From Chloroflexota bacterium (GTDB lineage Bacteria > Chloroflexota > Anaerolineae > J036 > Brachytrichaceae), in NCBI GenBank assembly GCA_030550095.1, contig JAUQQA010000028.1, forward strand, positions 1-33,215: a DNA stretch of 33,215 nt, read 5' to 3'. The notes below the pieces were generated by a model. The model was given only the letters and a program-made list of their open reading frames with translations. It was not told the DNA's origin and made no database searches. Position 1 is the first letter of the stretch. Each line of letters begins with the position of its first letter. Positions 8,621 to 17,072 of this stretch are shown piece after piece. The position numbers and the translations under genes were made by a program.

Positions 8621-9996
8621 TATCGCCGCGCGCTGCGCGCCGCTACCACCAGCCCAAGGTAAGCGCCAAGCAAAAAATGGATGTTCGCCACGTAGAGGTT
8701 ATCGAACAACTGATGCGCGCTGAGGTGTGCCCACGCGCCCAGCACGCCAGCCATCAGCCCAAGCCCGCCCTCCGCGCGCGCTTGTTGCCACGTGTGCGCG
8801 ATCACCGCGCCCCAAAACGCCAAGTACGCGAGCAAGCCCAACGCGCCTGTCTCCGCGAACACGTTGAGGTAGTAGTTGTGCGCGTGTCCCAAAGGGTTTT
8901 CCCAGGGCAACAGCCGAAAGCGCGGGTAAGCAGCAGCATAGTTGCCCAGCCCAACGCCCAACCATGGCGAGGCTTCGATCATGCGGATCGCAGCTTGCCA
9001 ATGCGCGAGGCGCTCGATGGTGGAAAACGTGAACGGCGTGATGTGCGCGTTGCGCACGTCGAGCGCGCCTTCAGGCGCGTATGCGCGCAGTTGCGCCTCA
9101 AGGCTCATTGGCAAGTTAAGCCGATCGAAGCCGTACAACGCAAGCAGCACCACCAGCGCGCCGAACGCCCAAAGCCACGGTCGTGGCAGCGAGACCAGCA
9201 CCAACGCAAACACTGCTGCCCCAGCGCCGACCAGCGCCCCGCGCGAGCCGCTGGCGAACAAGGCGTAGAGGCTCGCTGCGGCGATAAGCAACGCTACTGC
9301 CCCCAAAAGCCAGCGACGCTCGCGCAGCATCCACACCCCTACGCCCAGCGCAAAGGTCCAGATCAACCCCATGAAGCCGCCAAAAGGGTTAGGCTGCTCA
9401 AACGAGCCGTAAGCACGGTAACGCGCTGCGCTGCCGACGAAGAGAAACTCTGCCGGCCCAGTGCCGCGCAGCACGGCTTGGTAAAACCCCGCCGCTGCCT
9501 GAATCGCGCCGCTCAGCAAGACAGCACCGATGATCACCCCGCGCTCTTTCTCCGAGGCGTTCGCCACAATCAGTGCAACAAGGGCAAATTGCAGCCACTT
9601 GATCAGCTCGCTTAACCACTCGCCGGCATCCTGCGCAACGAAAAAGCTGATGAACGCAACGCCGATGAAGATCACCAGCGGCAACATCACCGGCGTGCCC
9701 CAAGTGTGCACGTTAAGCTGGCGGTGCGCCAGCGTGCGTAGCCAGTACGCTAGCAGTGCAACGCCGAGGACCACCTGCCCGCTGCCCAGCCCAAACCCCA
9801 ACACGATGCGCTCTAGCGGTTGCAGCGGTCCCAAGATGAGGGCAAGCGCCAGCCCAAACGCAGGTTGGAGTAACGCCGCTGCGCCTACTAGCGCTACCCC
9901 AAGCGCGAACAGCCCTTCCAGCGGCAATCTCGCGGCGACCGCGCCTGCGGCTGCCGCGCTCAGCCCCATTAGCAGTTGCTGCCTGCGCCAACCCAT
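8620..9996 (-). CDS. O-antigen ligase / polymerase family membrane protein (Wzy_C)
   Basis: The 458-residue protein has about eleven hydrophobic segments. A large outer loop carries the family pattern: SFEQPNPFGGF near the middle, then WQAAIRMIEASPWLGVGLGNY and GHAHNYYLNVFAETG. Members ligate or polymerise sugar chains on the outer membrane face using lipid-linked glycans (WaaL, Wzy and related enzymes). The exact substrate cannot be read from sequence. It starts 4 bp after the MaoC stop and its stop overlaps the cyclotransferase start, so it sits mid-operon. No glycosyltransferase genes are adjacent, which is unusual for a polysaccharide cluster. Confidence 0.85.
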   Translation of the reverse strand: MGWRRQQLLMGLSAAAAGAVAARLPLEGLFALGVALVGAAALLQPAFGLALALILGPLQPLERIVLGFGLGSGQVVLGVALLAYWLRTLAHRQLNVHTWGTPVMLPLVIFIGVAFISFFVAQDAGEWLSELIKWLQFALVALIVANASEKERGVIIGAVLLSGAIQAAAGFYQAVLRGTGPAEFLFVGSAARYRAYGSFEQPNPFGGFMGLIWTFALGVGVWMLRERRWLLGAVALLIAAASLYALFASGSRGALVGAGAAVFALVLVSLPRPWLWAFGALVVLLALYGFDRLNLPMSLEAQLRAYAPEGALDVRNAHITPFTFSTIERLAHWQAAIRMIEASPWLGVGLGNYAAAYPRFRLLPWENPLGHAHNYYLNVFAETGALGLLAYLAFWGAVIAHTWQQARAEGGLGLMAGVLGAWAHLSAHQLFDNLYVANIHFLLGAYLGLVVAARSARR

Positions 9997-10000
9997 GCGC

Positions 10001-10471
10001 TCACGCGCTTGTTGCTGGGCGCGACTTTACAAGGATTGTCCAGGTGCCGCGCTGCACCACGCTGCCGTCTTGCTTTTTCACCGTGACTTTGAAAGTCACC
10101 TTGCCGTTGCCCAAGCGTGGGAAGGCTTTGGTCTCCACCACTTCAGCCTCAAGGTGGATGGTGTCGCCGATGAAGATCGGCGCGGTGAACTCCCACTCCA
10201 AACTGCGGAACGCCTCGACCGTGCCGATCAAAAAGCCCATCTGGAACGCCAAGCCGCTGGCGATGCTCAACCCGAGCAAGCCGTGCGCGATGCGGCGTTT
10301 GAACATACCCTGCTGCGCGACGGTCTCGCTGGTGTGAATTTCGTTGTAGTCCCCGCTGAGGGCAGCAAACCAGACGATGTCTGCCTCGGTGATGGTGCGG
10401 CTGGGCGAAGTCGCCTTGTCGCCGACGGTGAAGTCCTCGAAGTACAGACCATGCGGTGTGTTCAACGCCAT
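10001..10471 (-). CDS. MaoC-family dehydratase (hot-dog fold enoyl-CoA hydratase)
   Basis: This 156-residue single hot-dog domain carries the hydratase-2 motif FAALSGDYNEIHTSETVA, with the catalytic pair D41 and H46. Members hydrate trans-2-enoyl-CoA or related acyl-CoA substrates in fatty-acid, polyhydroxyalkanoate or C4/C5 acid metabolism. IAHGLLGLSIASGL is the usual second helix region. ATG 10471 lies 7 nt after GACAAT (10484-10479), a -10-like element directly behind the methyltransferase stop, so it may have a leaderless internal promoter. The next gene begins 4 bp downstream. Confidence 0.88.
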   Translation of the reverse strand: MALNTPHGLYFEDFTVGDKATSPSRTITEADIVWFAALSGDYNEIHTSETVAQQGMFKRRIAHGLLGLSIASGLAFQMGFLIGTVEAFRSLEWEFTAPIFIGDTIHLEAEVVETKAFPRLGNGKVTFKVTVKKQDGSVVQRGTWTILVKSRPATSA

Positions 10472-10478
10472 GCTCGGA

Positions 10479-10484
10479 ATTGTC
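10479..10484 (-). promoter_or_regulatory. -10 element before the MaoC gene, leaderless type
   Basis: GACAAT on the minus strand ends 7 nt before ATG 10471 and begins directly after the methyltransferase stop codon. No convincing -35 was found. It fits the spacing seen at the other putative leaderless starts in this window. Confidence 0.35.
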
Positions 10485-11303
10485 TCACTTTCGCAGCACG
10501 ACGATCATGCGCTCGCTTGCGGGGCTGCAATCGAGGGGCGGTGGCGGCACCACCATGTTGCCGAACCACCACGTCTGTGAGAACGCGCCGCTTAGGTCGA
10601 TCAACGCGCGCAGCTCTTGCGCCTGATACCAGCGATGCGGATGATGCGACTCCACCACGCGCGGGGGCTTGTCTGCCTGGCGGATCACTAAGCGCGTCGT
10701 GACGATCCACTGCTGTGTGATCCAGTCGTAGGGATCGTCTTCCGCGCCGAAGAGCACCTCCACCTCGGTGTAGGGCACATCGGCGAAGTAGGGGCTATCG
10801 GTTGAGCGCGCCACCCACGTGTTTGGCAGGCTATCGCGCCAGATGGTGGACGGGTGCGCCATCTCGATCACGTACACCCCGCCGGGGAGCAGGGCGCGCG
10901 CCACCGCGCGCAGGTGCGTCACTACCTGCTCGTTGGTGAGCAGGTGCGAGAAACTCTCCATCAAGTTCGCCACCAGCGCCACAGGCTGCTCGAGCGCGAA
11001 GTCGGTCATGTCCGCCTGCACCAGTGAGAGCGCGACGCCTTCTGCCTCGGCGCCCTTGCGGGCGTATGCGAGCATGTCGCCCGAGAGGTCGAGCGCCACC
11101 GCGCGCCAGCCTCGCCGTGCAAACGTGCGCGCGTGGCGCGCCGGTCCAGCAGCCAGCTCGAGGAACGAATGCTGCAAAGCAGCAGGCGGCGCGCCAAGGG
11201 TGCGCAGGCACCACTCCAGAAAGTTGCACTCGTCCTCGAAGTCGCGGTCGCTGAAAGCGATGTCGTAGGCTAAGGCGTTGGCGTAGAACTCTGGCGTCGT
11301 CAC
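10485..11303 (-). CDS. Class I SAM-dependent methyltransferase
   Basis: From GTG 11303 the product has 272 residues. Motif I is FLELAAGPARHA (about residues 48-57), followed by D72 at the end of strand 2 (VALDLSGDML), VQADMTDF (motif II region) and LLPGGVYVIEM (motif III). These place it with class I methyltransferases of the Methyltransf_25/11 type. The substrate is unknown. An upstream GTG/ATG extension to 11363 was rejected because GATAAT (11318-11313) lies 9 nt before GTG 11303 and the extension would overlap the divergent gene's promoter. It leads a minus-strand run into the MaoC, ligase and cyclotransferase genes. Confidence 0.85.
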   Translation of the reverse strand: MTTPEFYANALAYDIAFSDRDFEDECNFLEWCLRTLGAPPAALQHSFLELAAGPARHARTFARRGWRAVALDLSGDMLAYARKGAEAEGVALSLVQADMTDFALEQPVALVANLMESFSHLLTNEQVVTHLRAVARALLPGGVYVIEMAHPSTIWRDSLPNTWVARSTDSPYFADVPYTEVEVLFGAEDDPYDWITQQWIVTTRLVIRQADKPPRVVESHHPHRWYQAQELRALIDLSGAFSQTWWFGNMVVPPPPLDCSPASERMIVVLRK

Positions 11304-11312
11304 GGGGCGCCA

Positions 11313-11318
11313 ATTATC
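11313..11318 (-). promoter_or_regulatory. -10 element before the methyltransferase gene, leaderless type
   Basis: GATAAT on the minus strand ends 9 nt before GTG 11303, with no Shine-Dalgarno sequence. It faces the divergent promoter at 11336-11364. Confidence 0.4.
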
Positions 11319-11335
11319 GCGCCGAAGGTGGGGGC

Positions 11336-11364
11336 TTGCGGCTTTAAGCAAAACCCTGCACAAT
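11336..11364 (+). promoter_or_regulatory. Promoter of the PH-like membrane protein gene, leaderless type
   Basis: TTGCGG (11336-11341), a 17-bp spacer, then CACAAT (11359-11364), which ends 7 nt before ATG 11372. The predicted transcript start coincides with the start codon. Confidence 0.45.
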
Positions 11365-11371
11365 TCAAGGC

Positions 11372-11905
11372 ATGGACCCGAACGCGCCGATGGACCCGAT
11401 CATCTACCCGATTCTCATCTGCGCGGGTAGTTTGGTGATCAGCTCCTTGCTGCTCACGTATGCGGTGTCTTGGATCACGATCGCGATCCGCAAACGGCGC
11501 GCGGCAGCGTTGAAGAGTTGGCGTGAACGTGGTGTGGAGATTCGCCTTGGACCGACGCAGGTGAACTTTCTCAACGAGCCGCGGATGTTCGGCGTCGGCG
11601 GCAACGGCACGTTGATCATGAGCGACACCGCGCTGCACTTCGCGCAGGTCTCGCCTGAGCGCGAGATCGTCATCCCGCTGCGCGATATTGACCGCGCCTT
11701 CCTCGCCAAGCGCTTCAACGGTCGCATCGGCGGTCCTTTCCTCATCATTCGGCGCAAGATCGGCGATCTCACAGGTTTCCAAATGCCAAACCCACAAAAG
11801 TGGGCCGATGCGATCAACCAGCGCGTGGGTGCCGTAGGAGCTGAGACGGCCCTCGAAGCAGCGCCCTACGAGTTGCCAGGCACAGCACAAGCAGGCAACG
11901 CATGA
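11372..11905 (+). CDS. Membrane-anchored PH-like (bPH/GRAM-type) protein of unknown function
   Basis: The 177-residue product has one strong N-terminal transmembrane segment (about residues 10-42), a basic stretch (IRKRRAAALKSW), and a predicted beta-rich domain. That domain reads NGTLIMSDTALHFAQVSPEREIVIPLRDIDRAFLAK, then a strand pair and a closing helix (PQKWADAINQR). The layout resembles bacterial PH-like domains: tests for a value at the surface, basic strands, then a C-terminal helix. I do not recognise a specific family and assign no function. It sits 20 bp before priA on the same strand and may be cotranscribed with it. Confidence 0.7.
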   Translation: MDPNAPMDPIIYPILICAGSLVISSLLLTYAVSWITIAIRKRRAAALKSWRERGVEIRLGPTQVNFLNEPRMFGVGGNGTLIMSDTALHFAQVSPEREIVIPLRDIDRAFLAKRFNGRIGGPFLIIRRKIGDLTGFQMPNPQKWADAINQRVGAVGAETALEAAPYELPGTAQAGNA

Positions 11906-11924
11906 GCACACGCCTCTTTTCGCC

Positions 11925-14438
11925 GTGGCGCTCATTGCTCAAGTTGCCTTGCTCACGCTCAGCGTGCCCCGCGCGCTCAGCTATCGCCTCCCTGAGGCGC
12001 TTGCCGAGCGCGCGCGCGTGGGCGCATTGGTGATCGTGCCGCTCCAAACGCGGCTTGTGGCGGGGATCATCGTCGCCATTGGCGAGGAGGAAGAAGCACT
12101 AAAGCCGGCGCTGAAGCCGATCCACAGCGTCGTCGAGCCGCAAGCCCTCAACGCCCATCAGCTTGCGCTGGCGCGTTGGATCGCCGAGGAGTATCACGCC
12201 CCGCTCGGGCGTTGCTGTGCGCTGATGATCCCCCCAGGACTCACGCCGCGCTCAACATGGAGCTACACCCTTGCCGAGGACGCGCGCATCCCCGAACGCG
12301 AGGGCGCAGCAACGCGCTTGGTCCAACTGCTGCACGCGCGTGGCACGCTCACCCTCACCCAACTTGCGCGCCACTTGCGCGGGGTGGCAGGGTGGCGCAC
12401 AGCCTTACGCCGCTTGGTGCAACAAGGCGTGGTGCTGCGCACCGCCACCACGCAGCCGCCTGCTGTGATGCCGCAGCGTGCGACGTTGGTGCAACTTGCG
12501 CTGGGCGAGGCAACGCTGGCGCTGGTGCTGGAGCGCCTCGAGGCTAACCCACGTCTCCGCCCGTCCACGCGCGCACGGCGCGCAGCGGCGCTCCGCTACT
12601 TGCAAGCGCAGGGCGGATTGGCGTGGGCGGAGTGGCTGTTCGCTGAGACGGGCCTCACGCGCGCAGACCTGCGGTGGCTCGTCGCGCAAAACTACGTGGT
12701 GGTGGGCGATGCCGAGCGCTGGCGCGACCCGCTTGCCGACGTGGACTACGTGCCGCGTGCAGCCCCAGCGCTCACGCCAGACCAGCAGCGCGCCTGGCTG
12801 ACAATCGCCGCCGCGTTGGACGCAGAGACCCCCGCTCGGTTTTTGCTGCGCGGCGTGACCGGCTCGGGCAAAACCGAGTTGTACTTGCGCGCGGTCGAGG
12901 CGGTGGTGCAACGCGGCAAGGGCGCCATCGTGCTTGTGCCCGAGATCAGCCTCACGCCGCAAACCGCGCGCCGCTTCCTCGAGCGCTTCCCTGGGCGTGT
13001 GGCGCTGATCCACAGCCGCCTTAAACCCAGCGAGCGCTTCGACACGTGGCGGCGCATTCGTGAGGGACACCTCTCCGTGGTGGTTGGCGCGCGCTCGGCG
13101 TTGTTCGCGCCGCTCGCCCAAATCGGCGTGATCGTGCTCGACGAAGAGCATGAGGGCGCCTATAAACACAGCGCCCCCCCTTTCTACGACGCGCGGCGCG
13201 TGGCGTTGCACTATGCCGCGCAGGTCGGCGCAACGCTGATCTTCGGCAGCGCCACGCCCTCGCTCGAGGCATGGCACTGGGCGCGGCAAGGGCATTTGCG
13301 TTTGCTCGAACTCCCCAACCGCGTGCGCGCCCACGCGCGACGGCTTGCAGATCAAGCGGCGCGGCTCGGCGTGCAACCTGTCGCGCAACCCGAGGGCGAA
13401 GCGGTGCGCTATCAGCCGCTGCCAGAAGTGCACGTGGTGGACATGCGCGCGGAGCTGCGCAGCGGCAACACCTCGCCGTTCAGCCGCGCGCTAGCGCACG
13501 CTCTGCACGAGACGTTGCAGCGCGGCGAGCAAGCCATTCTCTTCTTGAACCGGCGCGGCGAAGCCTCCGCCGTGTTGTGCCGCGACTGTGGCTATGTGGC
13601 GCGCTGCCCCAACGACGACGTGCCGTTCACCGTGCATCTTGAGCCAGGCAGCGATACGCGCAAACTGCGCTGCCATCACTGCAACACCACCGCGCCCGTG
13701 CCTGCGCGTTGTCCCGCCTGCGGCAGCACGCGCTTCCGCTTCATCGGGATGGGCACGCAGCGCTTAGAGCAGCTCGTACTCGACCAGTTCCCAGAAGCGC
13801 GCGTGGTGCGCTGGGACCGTGACACAATGGGGAAGTACGGCGCCGACTTCCTGCTACAACGCTTTGTGCGCGGTCAGGCCAACGTGCTCATCGGCACCCA
13901 GATGATCGCCAAGGGATTGGACCTGCCGCTGGTAACGTTGGTCGGTGTGGTGCTCGCCGATGTGGGGCTGTTCCTGCCCGATTTCCGCGCCACGGAGCGT
14001 GTGTTCGCGCTGATCGAACAAGTAGCGGGTCGCGCAGGGCGCAGCTTGCTGCCTGGGCGCGTGATCGTGCAGACCTACAACCCCGAACACCCAGCCATTG
14101 TGTTCGCGCGTGCGCATGATGTGCGCGGCTTTGCACAGCATGAGCTGGTGCAACGTCGGGCGCTAAACCTGCCGCCGTTCGTGCGCCTGGTGCGCTTCGT
14201 GTGCACTGCTCAAGACGCCACACAAGCACAACGCCTCTGCACCCTGATCGCCCAGCGCCTGCGCACACGGCTCCCTGCCGAGGCGCTCATCGGACCAGCG
14301 CCTGCGTATTTCATGCGCCACCGCGGTCAACACCGCTGGCACGTGATCGCGCGTACCCCTGCGCCGCGCCTGCTTCTCGAGCAGCTAACGCTCCCCAGAG
14401 AATGTGTGGTGGACGTGGACCCAATTGATCTGCTATGA
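11925..14438 (+). CDS. priA: Primosomal protein N' (replication restart helicase PriA)
   Basis: This 837-residue superfamily 2 helicase reloads the replisome at stalled forks. The N-terminal DNA 3'-end-binding domain (VALLTLSVPRALSYRLPE) is followed by Walker A GVTGSGKT (310-317) and Walker B DEEH (406-409). The zinc module follows (CRDC, C561, CHHC, CPAC), then helicase motifs through VAGRAGRSLLPGRVIVQTYNPEHP. One expected zinc Cys in the CPNC element is Asp (D564; codon GAC at 13614-13616), leaving seven of eight ligands. The start is GTG 11925, which gives the conserved N-terminus directly; no Shine-Dalgarno site is visible. Confidence 0.95.
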   Translation: MALIAQVALLTLSVPRALSYRLPEALAERARVGALVIVPLQTRLVAGIIVAIGEEEEALKPALKPIHSVVEPQALNAHQLALARWIAEEYHAPLGRCCALMIPPGLTPRSTWSYTLAEDARIPEREGAATRLVQLLHARGTLTLTQLARHLRGVAGWRTALRRLVQQGVVLRTATTQPPAVMPQRATLVQLALGEATLALVLERLEANPRLRPSTRARRAAALRYLQAQGGLAWAEWLFAETGLTRADLRWLVAQNYVVVGDAERWRDPLADVDYVPRAAPALTPDQQRAWLTIAAALDAETPARFLLRGVTGSGKTELYLRAVEAVVQRGKGAIVLVPEISLTPQTARRFLERFPGRVALIHSRLKPSERFDTWRRIREGHLSVVVGARSALFAPLAQIGVIVLDEEHEGAYKHSAPPFYDARRVALHYAAQVGATLIFGSATPSLEAWHWARQGHLRLLELPNRVRAHARRLADQAARLGVQPVAQPEGEAVRYQPLPEVHVVDMRAELRSGNTSPFSRALAHALHETLQRGEQAILFLNRRGEASAVLCRDCGYVARCPNDDVPFTVHLEPGSDTRKLRCHHCNTTAPVPARCPACGSTRFRFIGMGTQRLEQLVLDQFPEARVVRWDRDTMGKYGADFLLQRFVRGQANVLIGTQMIAKGLDLPLVTLVGVVLADVGLFLPDFRATERVFALIEQVAGRAGRSLLPGRVIVQTYNPEHPAIVFARAHDVRGFAQHELVQRRALNLPPFVRLVRFVCTAQDATQAQRLCTLIAQRLRTRLPAEALIGPAPAYFMRHRGQHRWHVIARTPAPRLLLEQLTLPRECVVDVDPIDLL

Positions 14439-14446
14439 GCGCGTCC

Positions 14447-15208
14447 CTAGCCGCTGCGCCCCTCAGGTCCTAGCTTGCGCTCCACCCAGCGCACCAGCAG
14501 CGAGAGCACCAACGTCATGCTGAGGTACATGAACGCCAAAGTGTTGTACGTCTCGGCATAGCGGAACGAAGCCGCTGCGTATAAGCGCGCCAAGTTGGTC
14601 ACATCCGCGACGCCGAGCACAGAGACAAGCGAGGAATCCTTCAACATGCTGATGAAGTCGTTGCCCAGCGGCGGCAGGATGCGCCGAATCGCCTGCGGCA
14701 AGATCACGTAGCGCATCGCTTGGGCATAGCTCATGCCAAGCGAACGTGCTGCTTCCATCTGCCCCTTGCTCACGGACTGGATGCCAGCGCGGAACGTCTC
14801 CGCCTCAAACCCACCGTAGGCTAAGCCCAACGCGATGATCGCACGGAAGGTGAAATCAAACGTCGCTGGGCGGATGCCGAATAATTGCAACACGGGCGGG
14901 ATGAGCACCAACGCGATGTAAAAAATGAGCACAAGGATCGGCACGCCGCGCACGATCTGCACGTAGAGCGTGGCGAGGTTGTAAAGCACCACGTTGCTGC
15001 TCACGCGCCCCAGCCCTAAGATCAAGCCAAGCGTGACAGCAATCGCGTAGCCAAAGATCGTCACCGTGATCGTCACGCCCAGCCCGTTGATCACGCGGCT
15101 CAGGATGACCACATAGGTCTCGTTGGTGAGGAACTGCCAGAGCAGCAAGACGCCTGCAAACAAGATAGCGATCAGCCACCAAGGCAGCCGAGAAAGCGCG
15201 TTATACAT
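14447..15208 (-). CDS. Amino-acid ABC transporter permease (HisM/GlnP type)
   Basis: From ATG 15208 the protein has 253 residues and five to six transmembrane segments. It carries the permease EAA loop (MEAARSLGMSYAQAMRYVILPQA), which contacts the ATPase, and a PPLGNDFISMLKDSSL stretch typical of polar amino-acid permeases. It should form the membrane channel for the binding lipoprotein encoded upstream (15294-16181). The intergenic gap holds a strong hairpin (15229-15269) that may lower its expression relative to the binding protein. A weak AGAGGCAG site precedes the ATG. Longer upstream starts would read through that hairpin and were rejected. No ATPase subunit gene is nearby. The gene is convergent with priA. 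Confidence 0.93.
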   Translation of the reverse strand: MYNALSRLPWWLIAILFAGVLLLWQFLTNETYVVILSRVINGLGVTITVTIFGYAIAVTLGLILGLGRVSSNVVLYNLATLYVQIVRGVPILVLIFYIALVLIPPVLQLFGIRPATFDFTFRAIIALGLAYGGFEAETFRAGIQSVSKGQMEAARSLGMSYAQAMRYVILPQAIRRILPPLGNDFISMLKDSSLVSVLGVADVTNLARLYAAASFRYAETYNTLAFMYLSMTLVLSLLVRWVERKLGPEGRSG

Positions 15209-15225
15209 TGTCTGCCTCTGTGTGC

Positions 15226-15269
15226 AAAACACAGCGCGCAGCTTGCCGTTGCAGCGCTGCGCGCTGTGT
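15226..15269 (-). terminator. Intercistronic hairpin, partial terminator between binding protein and permease
   Basis: The arms 15229-15242 and 15256-15269 are a perfect 14-bp inverted repeat with a 13-nt loop. On the minus strand the stem ends in TGTGTTTTGC, giving a short run of four T. Its position right after the binding-protein gene suggests partial termination or a 3' stabiliser, the usual way such operons make more binding protein than permease. Confidence 0.65.
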
Positions 15270-15293
15270 CGTAGTTCGGAGAGGGTTGCGCGT

Positions 15294-16181
15294 TTAAGGC
15301 GTGGGGATCGGTGTTGGGCCGGGCTGGATGTTCTCGTAGGTGATGCCGCGCGCGAGGAACTCAGGACCGAACCACTTCTTGTTGATCTTATCCAGCGTTC
15401 CATCTGCTTTCATTGCGCGCAATGCAGCGTTGATCGGCTCGACCAAATCCGATCCCTTGGGGAAGATGAAGCCGAGCTGCTGCCCCACGAGCCGCCCCTC
15501 CACCAGCTTCACTTTATCCGCATTGGCGCCGACGTAGCCCACACCCGCCACGTCGTCAATCACCACACCGTCCACATCGCCGGCGATCACCGCTTGCACG
15601 GCGAGGTCAAATGTGTCAAAGCCGACCACGTTTTCCTCGCCGACCAACTTCACGGCTTCATCGTAATTGGTGGTGCCTTTTTGGCTGCCGAGCTTGTACT
15701 TGCCGCTCTTGAAGTCCTCGACCGACTTGAAGCGGGTGTCGTCTTTGCGCACAAGGATGCGCTGATCCACAGCGATGTAGCCCTCTGAGAAGTCCACCAC
15801 CTTCGCGCGCTCATCGGTGATGGTGATGCCGTCGGCAGCCATGTCGAACTGTCCTGCCGCCACCGCCGCGATCATGTTATCCCAAGCGATCTGGCGATAT
15901 ACAGGCTTGCAGTTCAAGCGGCGGCAGATCTCGTTGATCGTGTCGTAGTCCCAACCCTCGGGCTGATCGCTGCCGACCGGGATGAAGTTGAAGGGGATGT
16001 AGGCGTTCTCAACGGCGACGACGATCTCACGACCGCCAAGGTCGGGCAAGCCGCTGGTTTGTGCAGGCGCGCTGGTGGGTTGCGCAGGTTGCTCCGCGGG
16101 TGCGGGCGCAGCTGCTGGTGGCGCAGCGCAGGCGCCTAGAGCTACAACAGCGGCAGCGAATACAACAAATGCTTTGTTCAT
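15294..16181 (-). CDS. Amino-acid ABC transporter substrate-binding lipoprotein
   Basis: The 295-residue precursor starts at ATG 16181, preceded by AAGGAGAG at good spacing. A signal peptide ends in lipobox LGAC (Cys18), then an Ala/Pro linker. The mature part is a cluster-3 periplasmic-type binding protein: [55 protein letters not shown] (signature region), [16 protein letters not shown] and NKKWFG. These proteins bind polar or basic amino acids; the ligand is not evident. It ends in a short PTPIPTP tail. The permease follows after a hairpin. The promoter at 16247-16275 overlaps the divergent acyltransferase start region. Confidence 0.93.
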   Translation of the reverse strand: MNKAFVVFAAAVVALGACAAPPAAAPAPAEQPAQPTSAPAQTSGLPDLGGREIVVAVENAYIPFNFIPVGSDQPEGWDYDTINEICRRLNCKPVYRQIAWDNMIAAVAAGQFDMAADGITITDERAKVVDFSEGYIAVDQRILVRKDDTRFKSVEDFKSGKYKLGSQKGTTNYDEAVKLVGEENVVGFDTFDLAVQAVIAGDVDGVVIDDVAGVGYVGANADKVKLVEGRLVGQQLGFIFPKGSDLVEPINAALRAMKADGTLDKINKKWFGPEFLARGITYENIQPGPTPIPTP

Positions 16182-16246
16182 GGTTGCTCTCCTTCTAGCA
16201 AGGTTGAGAAGATGCAAGGAAATCACGACGCTTTGTTTGGCGCTGA

Positions 16247-16275
16247 TGTATATCATTCCCTCGCTGATTCAGCAA
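16247..16275 (-). promoter_or_regulatory. Promoter of the binding-protein operon with overlapping palindrome
   Basis: The minus strand reads TTGCTG (16275-16270), a 17-bp spacer, then TATACA (16252-16247). This gives a leader of about 60 nt. The -35 overlaps the palindrome GCTGA-T-TCAGC (16263-16273), a candidate repressor site. The -35 hexamer is identical to that of the aldolase promoter. Confidence 0.5.
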
Positions 16276-16280
16276 GCCCC

Positions 16281-17072
16281 ATGTCTGCGCACGCTACACA
16301 TCCTCGCGTCCTCACTGCGCGCAAGAACCGCGTGCTCAACGCGCTGATCTACCGCTTGCTGGTGCGCACGGCGCTCCAAAGCAGCTTCCACGCCGTGCTG
16401 GTGCATCAGCGCGTGCCTTTGCCACCAGACGACGCGCCGCTCATCCTGTATGGCAATCATTCCTCGTGGTGGGATGCCTACTTGCCAATGGCGCTGAACG
16501 AGGAGCGTTGGCATTACGACGGCTACGTGATGGTGGAAGAAACGCAGCTCGCGCGCTATCAGTTCTTCCGCTTCTGCGGCGGCTTCTCGGTGGACCGCGA
16601 GGACGCGCGCAAAGCGATGGAGAGCCTGCGCTACGCCGTCGAGGTGCTGAGCACGGGCGCGCGGCGCATGTTGCTCATCTTCCCTCAGGGCGAGATCCGC
16701 GCCAACGATGTGCGTCCCTTGCGCTTTTACACGGGCGCGGCGCACATTGCGCGGCGCGTCGCAGAGCGGCGCGGGCACTGTTGGCTTTACCCCATGGCGC
16801 TGCGCTACGAATTCATCGGCGAGCAAAAGCCTTACGCCTTCATCCGCATTGCTGAGCCGATTTGCGTGCGCGCACAAGCGGCTCCCGATGCGCGCGACCT
16901 CACGGCGCAAATGGAGCAGGCGTTAACCCAAGCGCTCGACGCGCTGCGCGCCGACGTGATCGCTTACCACTTCGCTGAATATGAGCGCTTGCTCTCGGGC
17001 ATGTGGAGCATCAACCGCCTTTGGGATGCCATTCGCGGCAAGTCGCAGATCCGACGCGTGGGCGGGATATGA
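16281..17072 (+). CDS. Lysophospholipid acyltransferase family protein (PlsC-like)
   Basis: From ATG 16281 the product has 263 residues. It has the acyltransferase H-x4-D motif in GNHSSWWDAY (H60, D65), a substrate motif in GGFSVDRED and the FPQGEIR motif (about 134-140, usual form FPEGTR). These enzymes transfer an acyl chain to lysophosphatidate or a similar acceptor at the membrane. The first 30 residues form an amphipathic or hydrophobic helix. Met 16281 was preferred over an in-frame codon at 16212, because the extension has no family similarity and would overlap the divergent promoter. Its TGA overlaps the next gene's ATG by 4 bp (ATGA). Confidence 0.88.
   Translation: MSAHATHPRVLTARKNRVLNALIYRLLVRTALQSSFHAVLVHQRVPLPPDDAPLILYGNHSSWWDAYLPMALNEERWHYDGYVMVEETQLARYQFFRFCGGFSVDREDARKAMESLRYAVEVLSTGARRMLLIFPQGEIRANDVRPLRFYTGAAHIARRVAERRGHCWLYPMALRYEFIGEQKPYAFIRIAEPICVRAQAAPDARDLTAQMEQALTQALDALRADVIAYHFAEYERLLSGMWSINRLWDAIRGKSQIRRVGGI

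Noticed and set aside
8542-9615. Plus-strand open frame opposite the O-antigen ligase and cyclotransferase genes
   Set aside because: Antisense to two supported, translationally coupled genes; no motifs and a biased composition.
12405-13433. Minus-strand open frame of 342 codons inside priA
   Set aside because: priA motifs are continuous on the plus strand through this region, and the antisense product is Arg/His-rich and unlike any family.
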